Source of the DNA: Pseudomonas sp. G.S.17
GTDB taxonomy: Bacteria > Pseudomonadota > Gammaproteobacteria > Pseudomonadales > Pseudomonadaceae
Reading direction: 5' to 3'
DNA length: 64,000 bases
NCBI RefSeq assembly: GCF_038096165.1
Contig: NZ_CP151076.1
Coordinates: 2,477,501 to 2,541,500 of the forward strand
Shown: one piece after another, positions 19,297 to 27,943 of the stretch
Layout: each line of letters starts with the position of its first letter
How positions within the stretch are numbered: the first letter of the stretch is position 1
Made by a program: the position numbers and the translations under genes
The notes under the pieces: generated by a model
Told to the model about the DNA's origin: nothing
The model's input: only the letters and a program-made list of their open reading frames with translations
Databases searched by the model: none

Positions 19297-19752
19297 ATGA
19301 ACCCTGAAACAGACCCAGCTATCGTTGCTCGCCAGCGCTGGATCGGGCTGCTTGCCCGCGCCACCCGCGACGACTTGAACCTTCATGAATCGGCCTTGCG
19401 CGATGCCGAATACCAATTGATTCGCGCCCCGGAAATCGGCATGACCCTGGTGCGTGCCCGCATGGGCGGCACTGGCGCGCCATTCAACGTCGGGGAAATG
19501 AGCGTGACCCGCTGCGTGGTGCGCCTCGCGGACGGGCGCACCGGTTTCAGTTACCTGGCCGGGCGCGACAAGGCCCGCGCCGAACTGGCCGCTCTGGCCG
19601 ACGCCCATCTGCAAGGCACGCAACAGCAGCACTGGCTCAACCAACTGATCGAGCCGCTGGCCCGCACTCAGGCCGCACGCCGCGCCGAGCAAGACGCACA
19701 GACCGCCGCCAGCAAGGTGGAATTCTTTACCCTGGTCAGAGGAGAAGACTGA
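19297..19752 (+). CDS. phnG: C-P lyase core subunit PhnG
   Basis: A subunit of the carbon-phosphorus lyase core complex PhnGHIJ, which with PhnI transfers the phosphonate to ribose-1 of ATP; 151 residues against ~150 in E. coli. ATG 19297 was preferred, with GGAG nine bases upstream; ATG 19279, overlapping the phnF stop, would add six residues. The conserved segment GGTGAPFNVGEMSVTRC is present. The stop overlaps phnH by one base. Confidence 0.92.
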   Translation: MNPETDPAIVARQRWIGLLARATRDDLNLHESALRDAEYQLIRAPEIGMTLVRARMGGTGAPFNVGEMSVTRCVVRLADGRTGFSYLAGRDKARAELAALADAHLQGTQQQHWLNQLIEPLARTQAARRAEQDAQTAASKVEFFTLVRGED

Positions 19753-20348
19753 TGAGCGCAACCCTTCTGCAACCGGCATTCGCCGACCCTGTGCTCGATG
19801 CGCAACGCAGTTTTCGTGCGGCGCTCAAGGCGCTGGCCGGTCCCGGCGTGATTCATCCCTTGCAGGCGGCGCAACAGCCACCGGCCTTGCAAGGTCTGGC
19901 GGCGGCCAGTCATGCATTGTGTCTGGCGCTGCTGGATATCGACACGCCGTTGTGGCTGGCGCCAGCGTTCGATACGCCGGTCATTCGTGCCAACCTGACC
20001 TTCCATTGTGGCTGCCCGATTGTCAGCGAGCGGCAGAACGCACGCTTCGCTTTGCTCGATCACAGTCAGCTGCATGATTTGCACGGCTTCGATCTGGGCA
20101 ACGACCGTTACCCTGATCAGTCCTGCACCTTGCTGATCCAGCTGCCGAGCCTGTCCGGCGGGCCGCTGCTGAGCTGGCGCGGGCCGGGCATCCAGACGGA
20201 AAACCGCGTCGCACTGCCGGTCAACGATACGTTCTGGCAGGAGCGGGAAACCCATAACGATTTTCCTCGTGGCCTGGATGTGTTTTTCCTCGCGGGCAGT
20301 GACTTGCTCGGTTTGCCACGCAGCACTCGTGTGCAGGAGCGTGCCTGA
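19752..20348 (+). CDS. phnH: C-P lyase core subunit PhnH
   Basis: A structural subunit of the C-P lyase core complex, 198 residues. The family N-terminus FADPVLDAQRSFRAAL and the segment LDIDTPLWL are visible, along with a C-terminal PRGLDVFF stretch. Its start overlaps the phnG stop (TGATG), and its stop overlaps the phnI start, indicating tight translational coupling and fixed stoichiometry. Confidence 0.92.
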   Translation: MSATLLQPAFADPVLDAQRSFRAALKALAGPGVIHPLQAAQQPPALQGLAAASHALCLALLDIDTPLWLAPAFDTPVIRANLTFHCGCPIVSERQNARFALLDHSQLHDLHGFDLGNDRYPDQSCTLLIQLPSLSGGPLLSWRGPGIQTENRVALPVNDTFWQERETHNDFPRGLDVFFLAGSDLLGLPRSTRVQERA

Positions 20349-21424
20349 TGTACGTCGCGGTCAAGGGTGGCGAACAGGCCATCGACAACGCCCACAAGCT
20401 GCTGGCGAAAAAGCGCCGGGGCGATACTTCCATTACGGAACTCAGCGTCGAGCAGATCCGCCAGCAATTGCCGCTGGCCGTGGCTCGGGTCATGACTGAA
20501 GGCTCGCTGTACGACGAGCAACTGGCCGCGCTGGCGATCAAGCAAGCGGCCGGGGACATGATCGAAGCGATCTTCCTGCTGCGGGCCTATCGCACCACGC
20601 TGCCGCGTTTCTGCGCCAGCTTGCCCATCGACACCTCGAACATGCAGCTCAACCGTCGCCTCTCAGCGACGTTCAAGGACGTACCGGGCGGGCAATTGCT
20701 CGGCCCGACCTTCGACTACACCCATCGCCTGCTGGATTTCAGCCTGCTGGCCGAAGGCGAGTTTGCCGGGCCGCAGGTGCAGGAGGGCGCGGCGCTGGAG
20801 CCGTGCCCGCGTGTGCTGGGCTTGCTCGCTAAAGAAGGGTTGATCAAGAACGAAGCGGATGACGGCGAAGCGGTCGCTGATATCACCCGCGAGCCACTGG
20901 AATACCCGGCCACCCGCGCCCAGCGCTTGCAGGCACTGGCTCGTGGCGACGAGGGCTTTCTGTTGGCGCTGAGCTATTCGACCCAGCGCGGTTATGGCCG
21001 CAATCACCCGTTCGCCGGGGAGATTCGTATCGGCGAAGTCGAGGTGTGGATCGAGCCCGAAGAACTGGGTTTCCCGATTTCCATCGGCACTCTGGAAGTC
21101 ACCGAATGCGAAATGATCAATCAGTTCGTTGGCTCCGGCACTGAACAGCCGCAGTTCACTCGCGGTTACGGCCTGGCGTTCGGTCATGCAGAGCGCAAGG
21201 CCATGGCCATGGCGCTGGTGGACCGCTCGCTGCGTGCCGAGGAGTTCAACGAAGAGATTCAGTCACCGGCGCAGCAGGAAGAGTTTGTCCTGGCCCACTG
21301 CGATAACGTCGAGGCCGCCGGTTTTGTCTCGCACCTGAAACTGCCGCACTACGTGGACTTCCAGTCCGAACTGGAGTTGATCCGCAAGCTGCGCGCACCT
21401 GCGCACAAGGAGCCGCACGCATGA
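20348..21424 (+). CDS. phnI: C-P lyase core subunit PhnI (nucleosidase subunit)
   Basis: Catalyses, with PhnG, PhnH and PhnL, formation of ribose triphosphonate from ATP and phosphonate; 358 residues, close to the family length of ~354. It begins MYVAVKGGEQAI, like other PhnI proteins. GYGRNHPFAGEIR and GYGLAFGHAERKAMAM are the conserved mid- and C-terminal segments. It overlaps phnJ by four bases. Confidence 0.93.
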   Translation: MYVAVKGGEQAIDNAHKLLAKKRRGDTSITELSVEQIRQQLPLAVARVMTEGSLYDEQLAALAIKQAAGDMIEAIFLLRAYRTTLPRFCASLPIDTSNMQLNRRLSATFKDVPGGQLLGPTFDYTHRLLDFSLLAEGEFAGPQVQEGAALEPCPRVLGLLAKEGLIKNEADDGEAVADITREPLEYPATRAQRLQALARGDEGFLLALSYSTQRGYGRNHPFAGEIRIGEVEVWIEPEELGFPISIGTLEVTECEMINQFVGSGTEQPQFTRGYGLAFGHAERKAMAMALVDRSLRAEEFNEEIQSPAQQEEFVLAHCDNVEAAGFVSHLKLPHYVDFQSELELIRKLRAPAHKEPHA

Positions 21425-22305
21425 ATGCCTACCAGACATCCCGACCGGCCCGACCGGAGCGCGACGAAGCGTATAACTTCGCTTATCTCGACGAGCAGAC
21501 CAAACGCATGATCCGTCGCGCCTTGCTCAAGGCCGTGGCGATTCCCGGTTATCAAGTGCCGTTCGGTGGCCGCGAGATGCCATTGCCTTATGGCTGGGGC
21601 ACCGGCGGCATGCAGTTGACGGCAGCAATTCTCGGCGCTGAAGACGTGCTCAAGGTCATCGATCAGGGCGCGGACGACACCACCAATGCGGTGTCGATCC
21701 GGCGCTTTTTCGGGCGCACCGCAGGCATCGCCACCACCGAGCGCACTCCGGATGCGACTGTTATCCAGACTCGCCACCGCATCCCGGAAACCCCGTTGCA
21801 TGCCGATCAGATTCTGGTTTATCAGGTGCCAATCCCTGAGCCGCTGCGCTTTATCGAGCCTTCGGAAACCGAAACCCGGACCATGCACGCGCTCAATGAT
21901 TACGGGGTGATGCACGTGAAACTCTACGAAGACATCGCCACCTTCGGCCATATCGCCACCAGCTATGCGTACCCGGTGATGGTCGATGAGCGTTACGTGA
22001 TGGACCCGTCGCCGATCCCGAAATTCGATAACCCCAAGCTCGACATGAGCCCGGCCTTGATGCTCTTCGGTGCCGGTCGCGAGAAGCGCCTGTACGCGGT
22101 GCCGCCATTCACCCGCGTACACAGCCTGGATTTCGAGGATCACCCGTTCCAGATCCAGAGCTGGGAGCACAACTGCGCGATATGCGGCAGCCATGATTCC
22201 TACCTCGACGAGCTGATCCTCGACGATGCTGGCACGCAAAGTTTTGTCTGCTCCGACACCGATTACTGCGCCCAGCGCGTATTGCAGCAGGAGACCGGCC
22301 AATGA
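21421..22305 (+). CDS. phnJ: Carbon-phosphorus lyase PhnJ (radical SAM subunit)
   Basis: The radical-SAM enzyme that breaks the C-P bond of ribose phosphonate 5-phosphate; 294 residues. The cluster cysteines are near the C-terminus: NCAICGSH (~252-255), then FVCSDTDYC (~278 and 284), in keeping with the atypical C-x2-C-x21-C arrangement plus the reactive cysteine of PhnJ. GWGTGGMQLT near residue 58 holds the conserved glycines. It lies between phnI and phnK with four-base overlaps on both sides. Confidence 0.95.
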   Translation: MNAYQTSRPARPERDEAYNFAYLDEQTKRMIRRALLKAVAIPGYQVPFGGREMPLPYGWGTGGMQLTAAILGAEDVLKVIDQGADDTTNAVSIRRFFGRTAGIATTERTPDATVIQTRHRIPETPLHADQILVYQVPIPEPLRFIEPSETETRTMHALNDYGVMHVKLYEDIATFGHIATSYAYPVMVDERYVMDPSPIPKFDNPKLDMSPALMLFGAGREKRLYAVPPFTRVHSLDFEDHPFQIQSWEHNCAICGSHDSYLDELILDDAGTQSFVCSDTDYCAQRVLQQETGQ

Positions 22306-23120
22306 ACAGCGCACACGCCGCACCCATCTTTCCGGCAAACCCTGACGCTGCATCGCCGCTGCTCAAGGTTCGCGGCCTGACGCGGCTGTATGGCCCGGAG
22401 AAGGGCTGTCAGGACGTCAATTTCGAGTTGTATCCCGGTGAAGTGCTGGGCATCGTCGGCGAGTCCGGTTCCGGCAAATCCACCTTGTTGTCGCTGCTCA
22501 GCGGACGGTGCCCGCCGGATCGTGGCGGCATCGATTATCGGCGCAAGGACGGCCATGTGCTGGACCTGTACAGCGCCAGCGAAACCGAGCGCCGCACCTT
22601 GCTGCGCACCGAGTGGGGCTTCGTCGAGCAGAATCCGCGTGACGGCTTGCGCATGGGCGTTTCCGCCGGGGCCAATATCGGCGAGCGCCTGATGGCCCAG
22701 GGCATGCGCAATTATCAGCAACTGCGTGGGGCCGGCATCGACTGGCTGACGCAAGTGGAAATCGACCCGCTGCGCATCGACGACTTGCCACGCACGTTTT
22801 CCGGCGGCATGCAGCAGCGCTTGCAGATCGCGCGCAACCTGGTGTCCAGCCCACGTTTGATTTTCATGGATGAACCCACCGGCGGGCTGGATGTGTCGGT
22901 GCAGGCACGGCTGCTCGATCTGCTGCGCGGCCTGGTGCGGGAGCTGGATCTGGCCGTCGTAATCGTCACCCACGATCTGGCGGTGGCGCGGCTGCTGGCG
23001 GATCGGCTGATCGTGATGCGCGCTTCGCGGATCGTCGAAACCGGCCTGACCGACCAGATTCTCGATGACCCGCAGCATCCATACTCGCAGCTGCTGGTGT
23101 CTTCGGTGCTGCAACCGTGA
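22302..23120 (+). CDS. phnK: C-P lyase-associated ABC-type ATPase PhnK
   Basis: A soluble ABC ATPase that docks on the PhnGHIJ core rather than serving transport; 272 residues. It has Walker [10 protein letters not shown] (~52), signature FSGGMQQR, Walker B LIFMDEPTGGLD and an H-loop in VTHDLA. The N-terminus carries a ~17-residue extension before LKVRGLTRLYG. It overlaps phnJ by four bases. Confidence 0.92.
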   Translation: MNSAHAAPIFPANPDAASPLLKVRGLTRLYGPEKGCQDVNFELYPGEVLGIVGESGSGKSTLLSLLSGRCPPDRGGIDYRRKDGHVLDLYSASETERRTLLRTEWGFVEQNPRDGLRMGVSAGANIGERLMAQGMRNYQQLRGAGIDWLTQVEIDPLRIDDLPRTFSGGMQQRLQIARNLVSSPRLIFMDEPTGGLDVSVQARLLDLLRGLVRELDLAVVIVTHDLAVARLLADRLIVMRASRIVETGLTDQILDDPQHPYSQLLVSSVLQP

Positions 23121-23133
23121 AGCGACTTTTGGG

Positions 23134-23859
23134 ATGAGCCTGATGAATACCCTGATCGAGGTCCGCGACCTCTCGAAGACTTTCACCCTGCATCAACAAA
23201 ACGGCGTGGTGCTCAATGTGCTGCGCGGCCTGAATTTTTCGGTGCGTGGCGGCGAATGCCTGGTCCTCAACGGGCATTCCGGCGCAGGCAAAAGCACCTT
23301 GTTGCGCACGTTGTACGGCAATTATCTTCCGGCAGGCGGTAGCATTCGTGTGCAGCATGAAGGGCAGCCGCTGGAACTGGTGGGCGCCGAACCCCGGCAA
23401 GTGCTGGCGGTGCGGCGGCAAACTTTGGGTTATGTCAGCCAGTTTCTGCGCGTGATCCCGAGGGTCTGCGCCCTTGACGTGGTGATGGAACCGGCGCTGG
23501 CCCGAGGCTGGAACAAAGTCGAGGCCAAGGCCCGTGCCGAATTGCTGCTGACGCGCTTGAACATTGCGCAGCGCTTGTGGCAACTGGCACCGGGGACGTT
23601 CTCCGGTGGCGAGCAGCAACGGATCAATATCGCCCGGGGTTTCATGGTGCCCTGGCCAGTGATGCTGCTGGACGAACCGACGGCTTCGCTGGATGACACC
23701 AATGGCCAGGTGGTGCTGCAACTGATCAACGAAGCCAAGCAGGCCGGAGCCGCGTTGATCGGTATCTTCCACGACCGTACCGCTCGCGAAGCCGTCGCCG
23801 ACCGCCATCTGAACATGACCCCACTGGAACTCACCGCCAAGGAGTTGCTGCAATGCTGA
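23134..23859 (+). CDS. phnL: C-P lyase-associated ABC-type ATPase PhnL
   Basis: The second ABC ATPase of the C-P lyase machine, 241 residues, needed for ribose triphosphonate formation. It has Walker A GHSGAGKST, signature FSGGEQQR and Walker B VMLLDEPTASLD. ATG 23134 (MSLMNTLIEV) was chosen; 23143 is an alternative, and the frame upstream to 23065 only overlaps phnK. FTLHQQNGVVL near the N-terminus is shared with E. coli PhnL. Confidence 0.92.
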   Translation: MSLMNTLIEVRDLSKTFTLHQQNGVVLNVLRGLNFSVRGGECLVLNGHSGAGKSTLLRTLYGNYLPAGGSIRVQHEGQPLELVGAEPRQVLAVRRQTLGYVSQFLRVIPRVCALDVVMEPALARGWNKVEAKARAELLLTRLNIAQRLWQLAPGTFSGGEQQRINIARGFMVPWPVMLLDEPTASLDDTNGQVVLQLINEAKQAGAALIGIFHDRTAREAVADRHLNMTPLELTAKELLQC

Positions 23860-24998
23860 CCGAACAGATTCTGACCAACGCCCAGGTAGTCGGCGCCGAA
23901 CAGGTATTCCACGGCACCGTGGTGTTGCGCAACGGCCTGATTGCCGAGGTCAGCGAAGGGCGCAGCAGGCTGCCCCAGGCGCAAGACCTGCAGGGCGACT
24001 ATTTGCTGCCGGGCCTGGTGGAGCTGCATACCGATAACCTCGAAAAACATCTGTCGCCGCGCCCCGGCGTGGACTGGCCGTCGGCATCGGCGGTGCTCAG
24101 TCACGATGCGCAGATTATCTCGTCCGGCATCACCACCGTATTCGACGCGCTGTCCATTGGCGACGTGAACCCCAAGGGCAAGCGCATGCAGCAACTGCCG
24201 GCCATGCTCGAAGCCATCGCGGCGGCCAATGCTGCCGGGTTGACCCGCGCCGAGCACCGTTTGCACCTGCGCTGCGAAGTCTGCCATCCGGACACCTTGA
24301 GTGTGTTCCGCGATCTGGTGGAACAGCCGCTGGTCCAGCTGGTGTCGGTGATGGACCATTCGCCGGGCCAGCGTCAGTTCGCCCTGGAGTCCAAGTACCG
24401 CGAGTACTACATGGGCAAATATCACCTGAACACGGCGCAGATGGACGAATTCATCGTCGAACAGGTCGCCAACTCCCGCAAATACAGCGACAGCTATAGG
24501 CGCGCGATTGTTGAGGATTGCCTGGCGCGGGGCTTGTCGGTGGCTAGTCACGACGACGCAACCGTCGCTCATGTCGAAGAGTCGGCAGGTTACGGGATGA
24601 CCATCGCCGAGTTTCCCACTACGCTGGAAGCGGCCCAGACCTGCCGCCGTTTGGGCATGAGCGTATTGATGGGCGCGCCGAATGTGGTGCGCGGCGGTTC
24701 GCACTCGGGCAACGTCGCGGCGGCGGGTCTGGCCAAAGTAGGGCTACTGGATATTCTCTCCAGCGACTACTATCCGGCCAGCCTGCTGCAGGCCGCGTTC
24801 GCGCTGGCCGATCAGGAGCAGAATTGCTCGCTGTCGCAGGCGGTGAGCATGGTCAGCAGAGCACCGGCAATTGCGGCGGGTCTGACTGATCGTGGGGAAA
24901 TTCGTATCGGTCTGCGCGCTGACCTGGTTCATGTCCGGACTCAGGACGCGCTGCCGGTGATTCAACACGTATGGCGGCAAGGCAAGAGGGTGTATTGA
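23853..24998 (+). CDS. phnM: Alpha-D-ribose 1-methylphosphonate 5-triphosphate diphosphatase
   Basis: An amidohydrolase-fold enzyme that removes pyrophosphate from ribose phosphonate triphosphate, giving the PhnJ substrate; 381 residues. The metal-site segment ELHTDNLEKHLSPRPGVDW (~residues 54-72) is diagnostic, and VMDHSPGQRQF and SHDDAT hold further metal-ligand histidines. It overlaps phnL by seven bases and phnN by one base. Confidence 0.93.
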   Translation: MLTEQILTNAQVVGAEQVFHGTVVLRNGLIAEVSEGRSRLPQAQDLQGDYLLPGLVELHTDNLEKHLSPRPGVDWPSASAVLSHDAQIISSGITTVFDALSIGDVNPKGKRMQQLPAMLEAIAAANAAGLTRAEHRLHLRCEVCHPDTLSVFRDLVEQPLVQLVSVMDHSPGQRQFALESKYREYYMGKYHLNTAQMDEFIVEQVANSRKYSDSYRRAIVEDCLARGLSVASHDDATVAHVEESAGYGMTIAEFPTTLEAAQTCRRLGMSVLMGAPNVVRGGSHSGNVAAAGLAKVGLLDILSSDYYPASLLQAAFALADQEQNCSLSQAVSMVSRAPAIAAGLTDRGEIRIGLRADLVHVRTQDALPVIQHVWRQGKRVY

Positions 24999-25564
24999 TG
25001 GTTGGCAGGTTGATCTATCTCATCGGACCGTCCGGTTCGGGCAAGGACAGCCTGCTGGACGCGGCACGCGATGAGCTGGCACGGCGCGGCTGCCGAATCG
25101 TGCGCCGGGTGATCACCCGTTCGGCGGAAGCGGTCGGCGAGGCGGCGCAAGCGGTGAGTGTCGAGCAATTTACGGCGATGCAGGCGCAGGGCGAATTCGC
25201 CTTGAGCTGGCAGGCCAACGGCTTGCATTACGGCATTCCCAAAGAGATCGACGAATGGCTTGCGCAAGGCTCCGATGTGCTGATCAACGGTTCCCGGGGC
25301 TATCTGCCTCAGGCGCGACAACGTTATCCCGATTTGCTGGCGGTGCTGCTGACCGTCAGCGAACAGGCTTTGCGTCAGCGTTTGCTGGCGCGGGGCAGGG
25401 AATCGGCGGCTGAAATCGACGCGCGGTTGCGGCGCAACGCTGAATTTTCCGGCGATGTGCAAGCCTCGGCCCCAGGGGTTTTTGTCCTGGATAACTCTGG
25501 AGCGCTGGAACACAGTGTCGAACAGTTGATCCAGCGCATCGCCCGCGAGCACGCATGCGCCTGA
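24998..25564 (+). CDS. phnN: Ribose 1,5-bisphosphate phosphokinase
   Basis: Phosphorylates ribose 1,5-bisphosphate to PRPP, closing the C-P lyase pathway; 188 residues against 185 in E. coli. The P-loop GPSGSGKDSLLDAAR lies at ~residue 11, and a guanylate-kinase-like RRVITRSAE segment follows. ATG 24998 overlaps the phnM stop; an upstream ATG at 24971 would overlap phnM more. It overlaps phnP by ten bases. Confidence 0.92.
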   Translation: MVGRLIYLIGPSGSGKDSLLDAARDELARRGCRIVRRVITRSAEAVGEAAQAVSVEQFTAMQAQGEFALSWQANGLHYGIPKEIDEWLAQGSDVLINGSRGYLPQARQRYPDLLAVLLTVSEQALRQRLLARGRESAAEIDARLRRNAEFSGDVQASAPGVFVLDNSGALEHSVEQLIQRIAREHACA

Positions 25565-26304
25565 CCTTGCTGGGCACCGCTGACGCCCGGCAAGTGCCGG
25601 TCTACGGCTGCCAATGCGCGGCCTGTGGATTGGCGCATACCGACCAGCATTATCGGCGGCTGCCGTGCAGCGCACTGGTTGAATGCGGCGATCAGCGCTG
25701 GTTGATCGACAGCGGCCTGACCGACCTCACCGAACGATTCCCGCCGCGCAGCCTGAACGGCATTCTGCAAACCCACTACCACGCCGATCATGCGCAGGGC
25801 TTGCTGCATCTGCGCTGGGGCCAGGGACTGGTCATTCCGGTACACGGCCCGGTGGACCCGGAAGGTTTGTCCGATCTGTACAAGCATCCGGGCATTCTGG
25901 ATTTCAGCCAGCCTTTCATTGAGTTTGAAACCCGTCAGCTCGGTGCCTTGAGCGTGACGGCGTTACCCTTGGTTCATTCAAAACCGACGCTCGGTTACCT
26001 GTTGCAAGGGGAAGGGCGACGCGTTGCGTACCTCACCGACACCGTCGGCCTGCCCGAAGCGACCTTCGCTTATCTGCAACGTGAACCGCTGGATGCGTTG
26101 ATCCTCGACTGCTCCATGCCGCAGCAGCCACAAACCCCACGCAATCACAACGATCTGAGCCTGGCTCTGGACATCATCGACCGTCTGCAACCTGCCAAGG
26201 CGGTGCTGACCCATGTCGGGCATACGCTGGATGTGTGGCTGATGGAGCATGAAAGCGAGTTGCCGGAGGGCGTGGTTGTGGGGCGGGATGGGATGCAGGT
26301 CTGA
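25555..26304 (+). CDS. phnP: Phosphoribosyl 1,2-cyclic phosphate phosphodiesterase
   Basis: A metallo-beta-lactamase-fold phosphodiesterase that opens 5-phospho-ribosyl 1,2-cyclic phosphate, the product of PhnJ; 249 residues. It has the metal motif THYHADHAQG (~residue 73) and an N-terminal YGCQCAACG segment with the family's zinc cysteines. Last gene of the phn run. No phnO (aminoalkylphosphonate acetyltransferase) is present, as in several pseudomonads. Confidence 0.93.
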   Translation: MRLTLLGTADARQVPVYGCQCAACGLAHTDQHYRRLPCSALVECGDQRWLIDSGLTDLTERFPPRSLNGILQTHYHADHAQGLLHLRWGQGLVIPVHGPVDPEGLSDLYKHPGILDFSQPFIEFETRQLGALSVTALPLVHSKPTLGYLLQGEGRRVAYLTDTVGLPEATFAYLQREPLDALILDCSMPQQPQTPRNHNDLSLALDIIDRLQPAKAVLTHVGHTLDVWLMEHESELPEGVVVGRDGMQV

Positions 26305-26329
26305 TCTATACAGGGTCAGATTGGGGGGG

Positions 26330-26868
26330 TATATCCGTTGCTGCGGTAAAGGCTGCTTAGGGTTGCGCCCTTACGGCGGGTCACTTTCGAAAAGTGAGGC
26401 GGCCTGAAAACCGACCTGTTTTGCGAACTTACCGCGCGGTATGTGCTGGTTTTGTTAGCGATAGCCGGCAACGATGATTGTGTAGCTGACACTTACGCCT
26501 CGCGAATAAATTCGCTCCTACAGTTGAGATACGGTCCACACAGATTCAACGCCGCTTTGGCTTTGGCTTTGGCTTTGTTTTTGATCTTGATCTCAAGCGC
26601 CCCGTCAAATCACGCTGGCCGAAATCCGATGTTGATTTGGAGGGTAAACCGGCAGGACGCCGGTTTAGCCGCACTGGGCCAGGGATGGCCCTTTGCGGCG
26701 ACCCTCCGAATCAATGTCGGATTACGGGCATGCCGAGCCAAAGCGAGGGACCGAGTGGTGGGGCAAGAGCCTTTTGCTTACTTTTGGGCTGTTCAAAAGT
26801 GAGGCGCCGTAAGGGCGCAACCAAAAGCCGCCGTTATCGAAGCAATGGATATGTACACATTTCCCTTG
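26330..26868. repeat. MITE-like non-coding element with long terminal inverted repeats
   Basis: The left end 26330-26394 (TATATCCGTTGCTGCGGTAA onwards) and the complement of the right end 26790-26855 are related over ~65 bases, sharing TTGCGCCCTTACGGCG. The interior holds a REP-like arm (26502-26525, CTCGCGAATAAATTCGCTCC) and a nested palindrome around GGTAAACCGGC/GCCGGTTTAG. No transposase or credible ORF is present. Together with 26305-26329 and 26869-26997, where nothing else is seen, it fills the gap between phnP and the next gene. Confidence 0.65.
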
Positions 26869-26997
26869 TGTGCGAGCCAGGGCGGCAACCACCCATCAAA
26901 AACCGCACAGATGTTCAATGTCTGCGCCTCATTCGCGTCTAGTCTCCTTCCTCACGTCTTAGCATCTCCCATCACTTCATCACCTGAGGAATATCCA

Positions 26998-27819
26998 ATG
27001 AGCCTGTTGAAAGTCAAAGATGGCACCGAGATTTTTTACAAGGATTGGGGCACCGGCCAGCCCATCGTGTTCTCTCACGGCTGGCCGCTGGATGCCGATG
27101 CGTGGGATGCGCAGATGGTTTTCCTCGGCGCGCAGGGTTATCGCGTGATTGCTCACGACCGTCGCGGTCATGGCCGTTCGGGTCAGTCGTGGGAAGGCAA
27201 CGAGATGAACACCTACGCCGACGATCTGGCGGAGCTGTTCGAAGCGCTGGATCTGAAAGACGCGATCATGATCGGTCACTCCACCGGTGGTGGTGAAGTG
27301 GCGCGTTACCTCGGACGTCACGGTACTTCCCGGGTTGCCAAAGCCGTGCTGATCGGCGCAGTACCACCGCTGATGCTCAAGACCGAGGCGAATCCGGAAG
27401 GCTTGCCGATTGATGTGTTCGACGGTATTCGTGCTGGCACACTCGGCAACCGCTCGCAGTTCTTCAAGGACCTGGCCGTGCCGTTCTTCGGCTTCAATCG
27501 CGAAGGCGCCAAGGTCGAGCAGGGCACCATCGATGCGTTCTGGTTCATGGGTATGCTCGGTTCGATCAAAGGCGAACTGGACTGCATCAAGGCCTTCTCG
27601 GAAACCGACTTCACCGAAGACCTGCAGAAAATCGACATCCCGACGCTGATTCTGCACGGTGACGACGACCAGATCGTGCCGATCAAGGCCTCCGCGTTGC
27701 GCAGTGCGGAATTGGTCAAGGGCTCGACCCTGAAAATCATCCCCGGCGCACCTCACGGCATGTGCACGACCCTGGCCGATGAGGTCAACCAGGCGTTGTT
27801 GGCGTTTATCAAAGGCTAG
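26998..27819 (+). CDS. Alpha/beta hydrolase, non-heme chloroperoxidase/esterase type
   Basis: A cytoplasmic hydrolase of 273 residues from the cofactor-free haloperoxidase/arylesterase family. The catalytic serine lies in GHSTGGGEV (~residue 97), the oxyanion region is [11 protein letters not shown], the aspartate lies around [10 protein letters not shown], and the histidine is in GAPHGM. ATG 26998 was used, with GAGGA ten bases upstream; the open frame reaches back to 26845 inside the repeat element without similarity. It appears monocistronic and is followed by a REPIN. The physiological substrate is unknown. Confidence 0.87.
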   Translation: MSLLKVKDGTEIFYKDWGTGQPIVFSHGWPLDADAWDAQMVFLGAQGYRVIAHDRRGHGRSGQSWEGNEMNTYADDLAELFEALDLKDAIMIGHSTGGGEVARYLGRHGTSRVAKAVLIGAVPPLMLKTEANPEGLPIDVFDGIRAGTLGNRSQFFKDLAVPFFGFNREGAKVEQGTIDAFWFMGMLGSIKGELDCIKAFSETDFTEDLQKIDIPTLILHGDDDQIVPIKASALRSAELVKGSTLKIIPGAPHGMCTTLADEVNQALLAFIKG

Positions 27820-27840
27820 GAGCCAATAAGCGCACGACCC

Positions 27841-27930
27841 GTGGGAGCAAGCTTGCTTGCGAAGGCGATATTTCTGGCGAGATACATGTGCTGGATGTAA
27901 TGGCCTATTCGCGAGCAAGCTCGCTCCCAC
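27841..27930. repeat. REPIN (GCTTGCTCGC type)
   Basis: Facing arms GTGGGAGCAAGCTTGCTTGC (27841) and GCGAGCAAGCTCGCTCCCAC (27911-27930) lie between the convergent hydrolase and efflux genes. Confidence 0.85.
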
Positions 27931-27943
27931 AAAATCAGGTGAT

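Noticed and set aside
26443-26942. Open frames of ~100-119 codons in the phnP downstream gap
   Set aside because: They are made of inverted-repeat and REP sequence shared with 13068-13266 and have no ribosome-binding site or domain.
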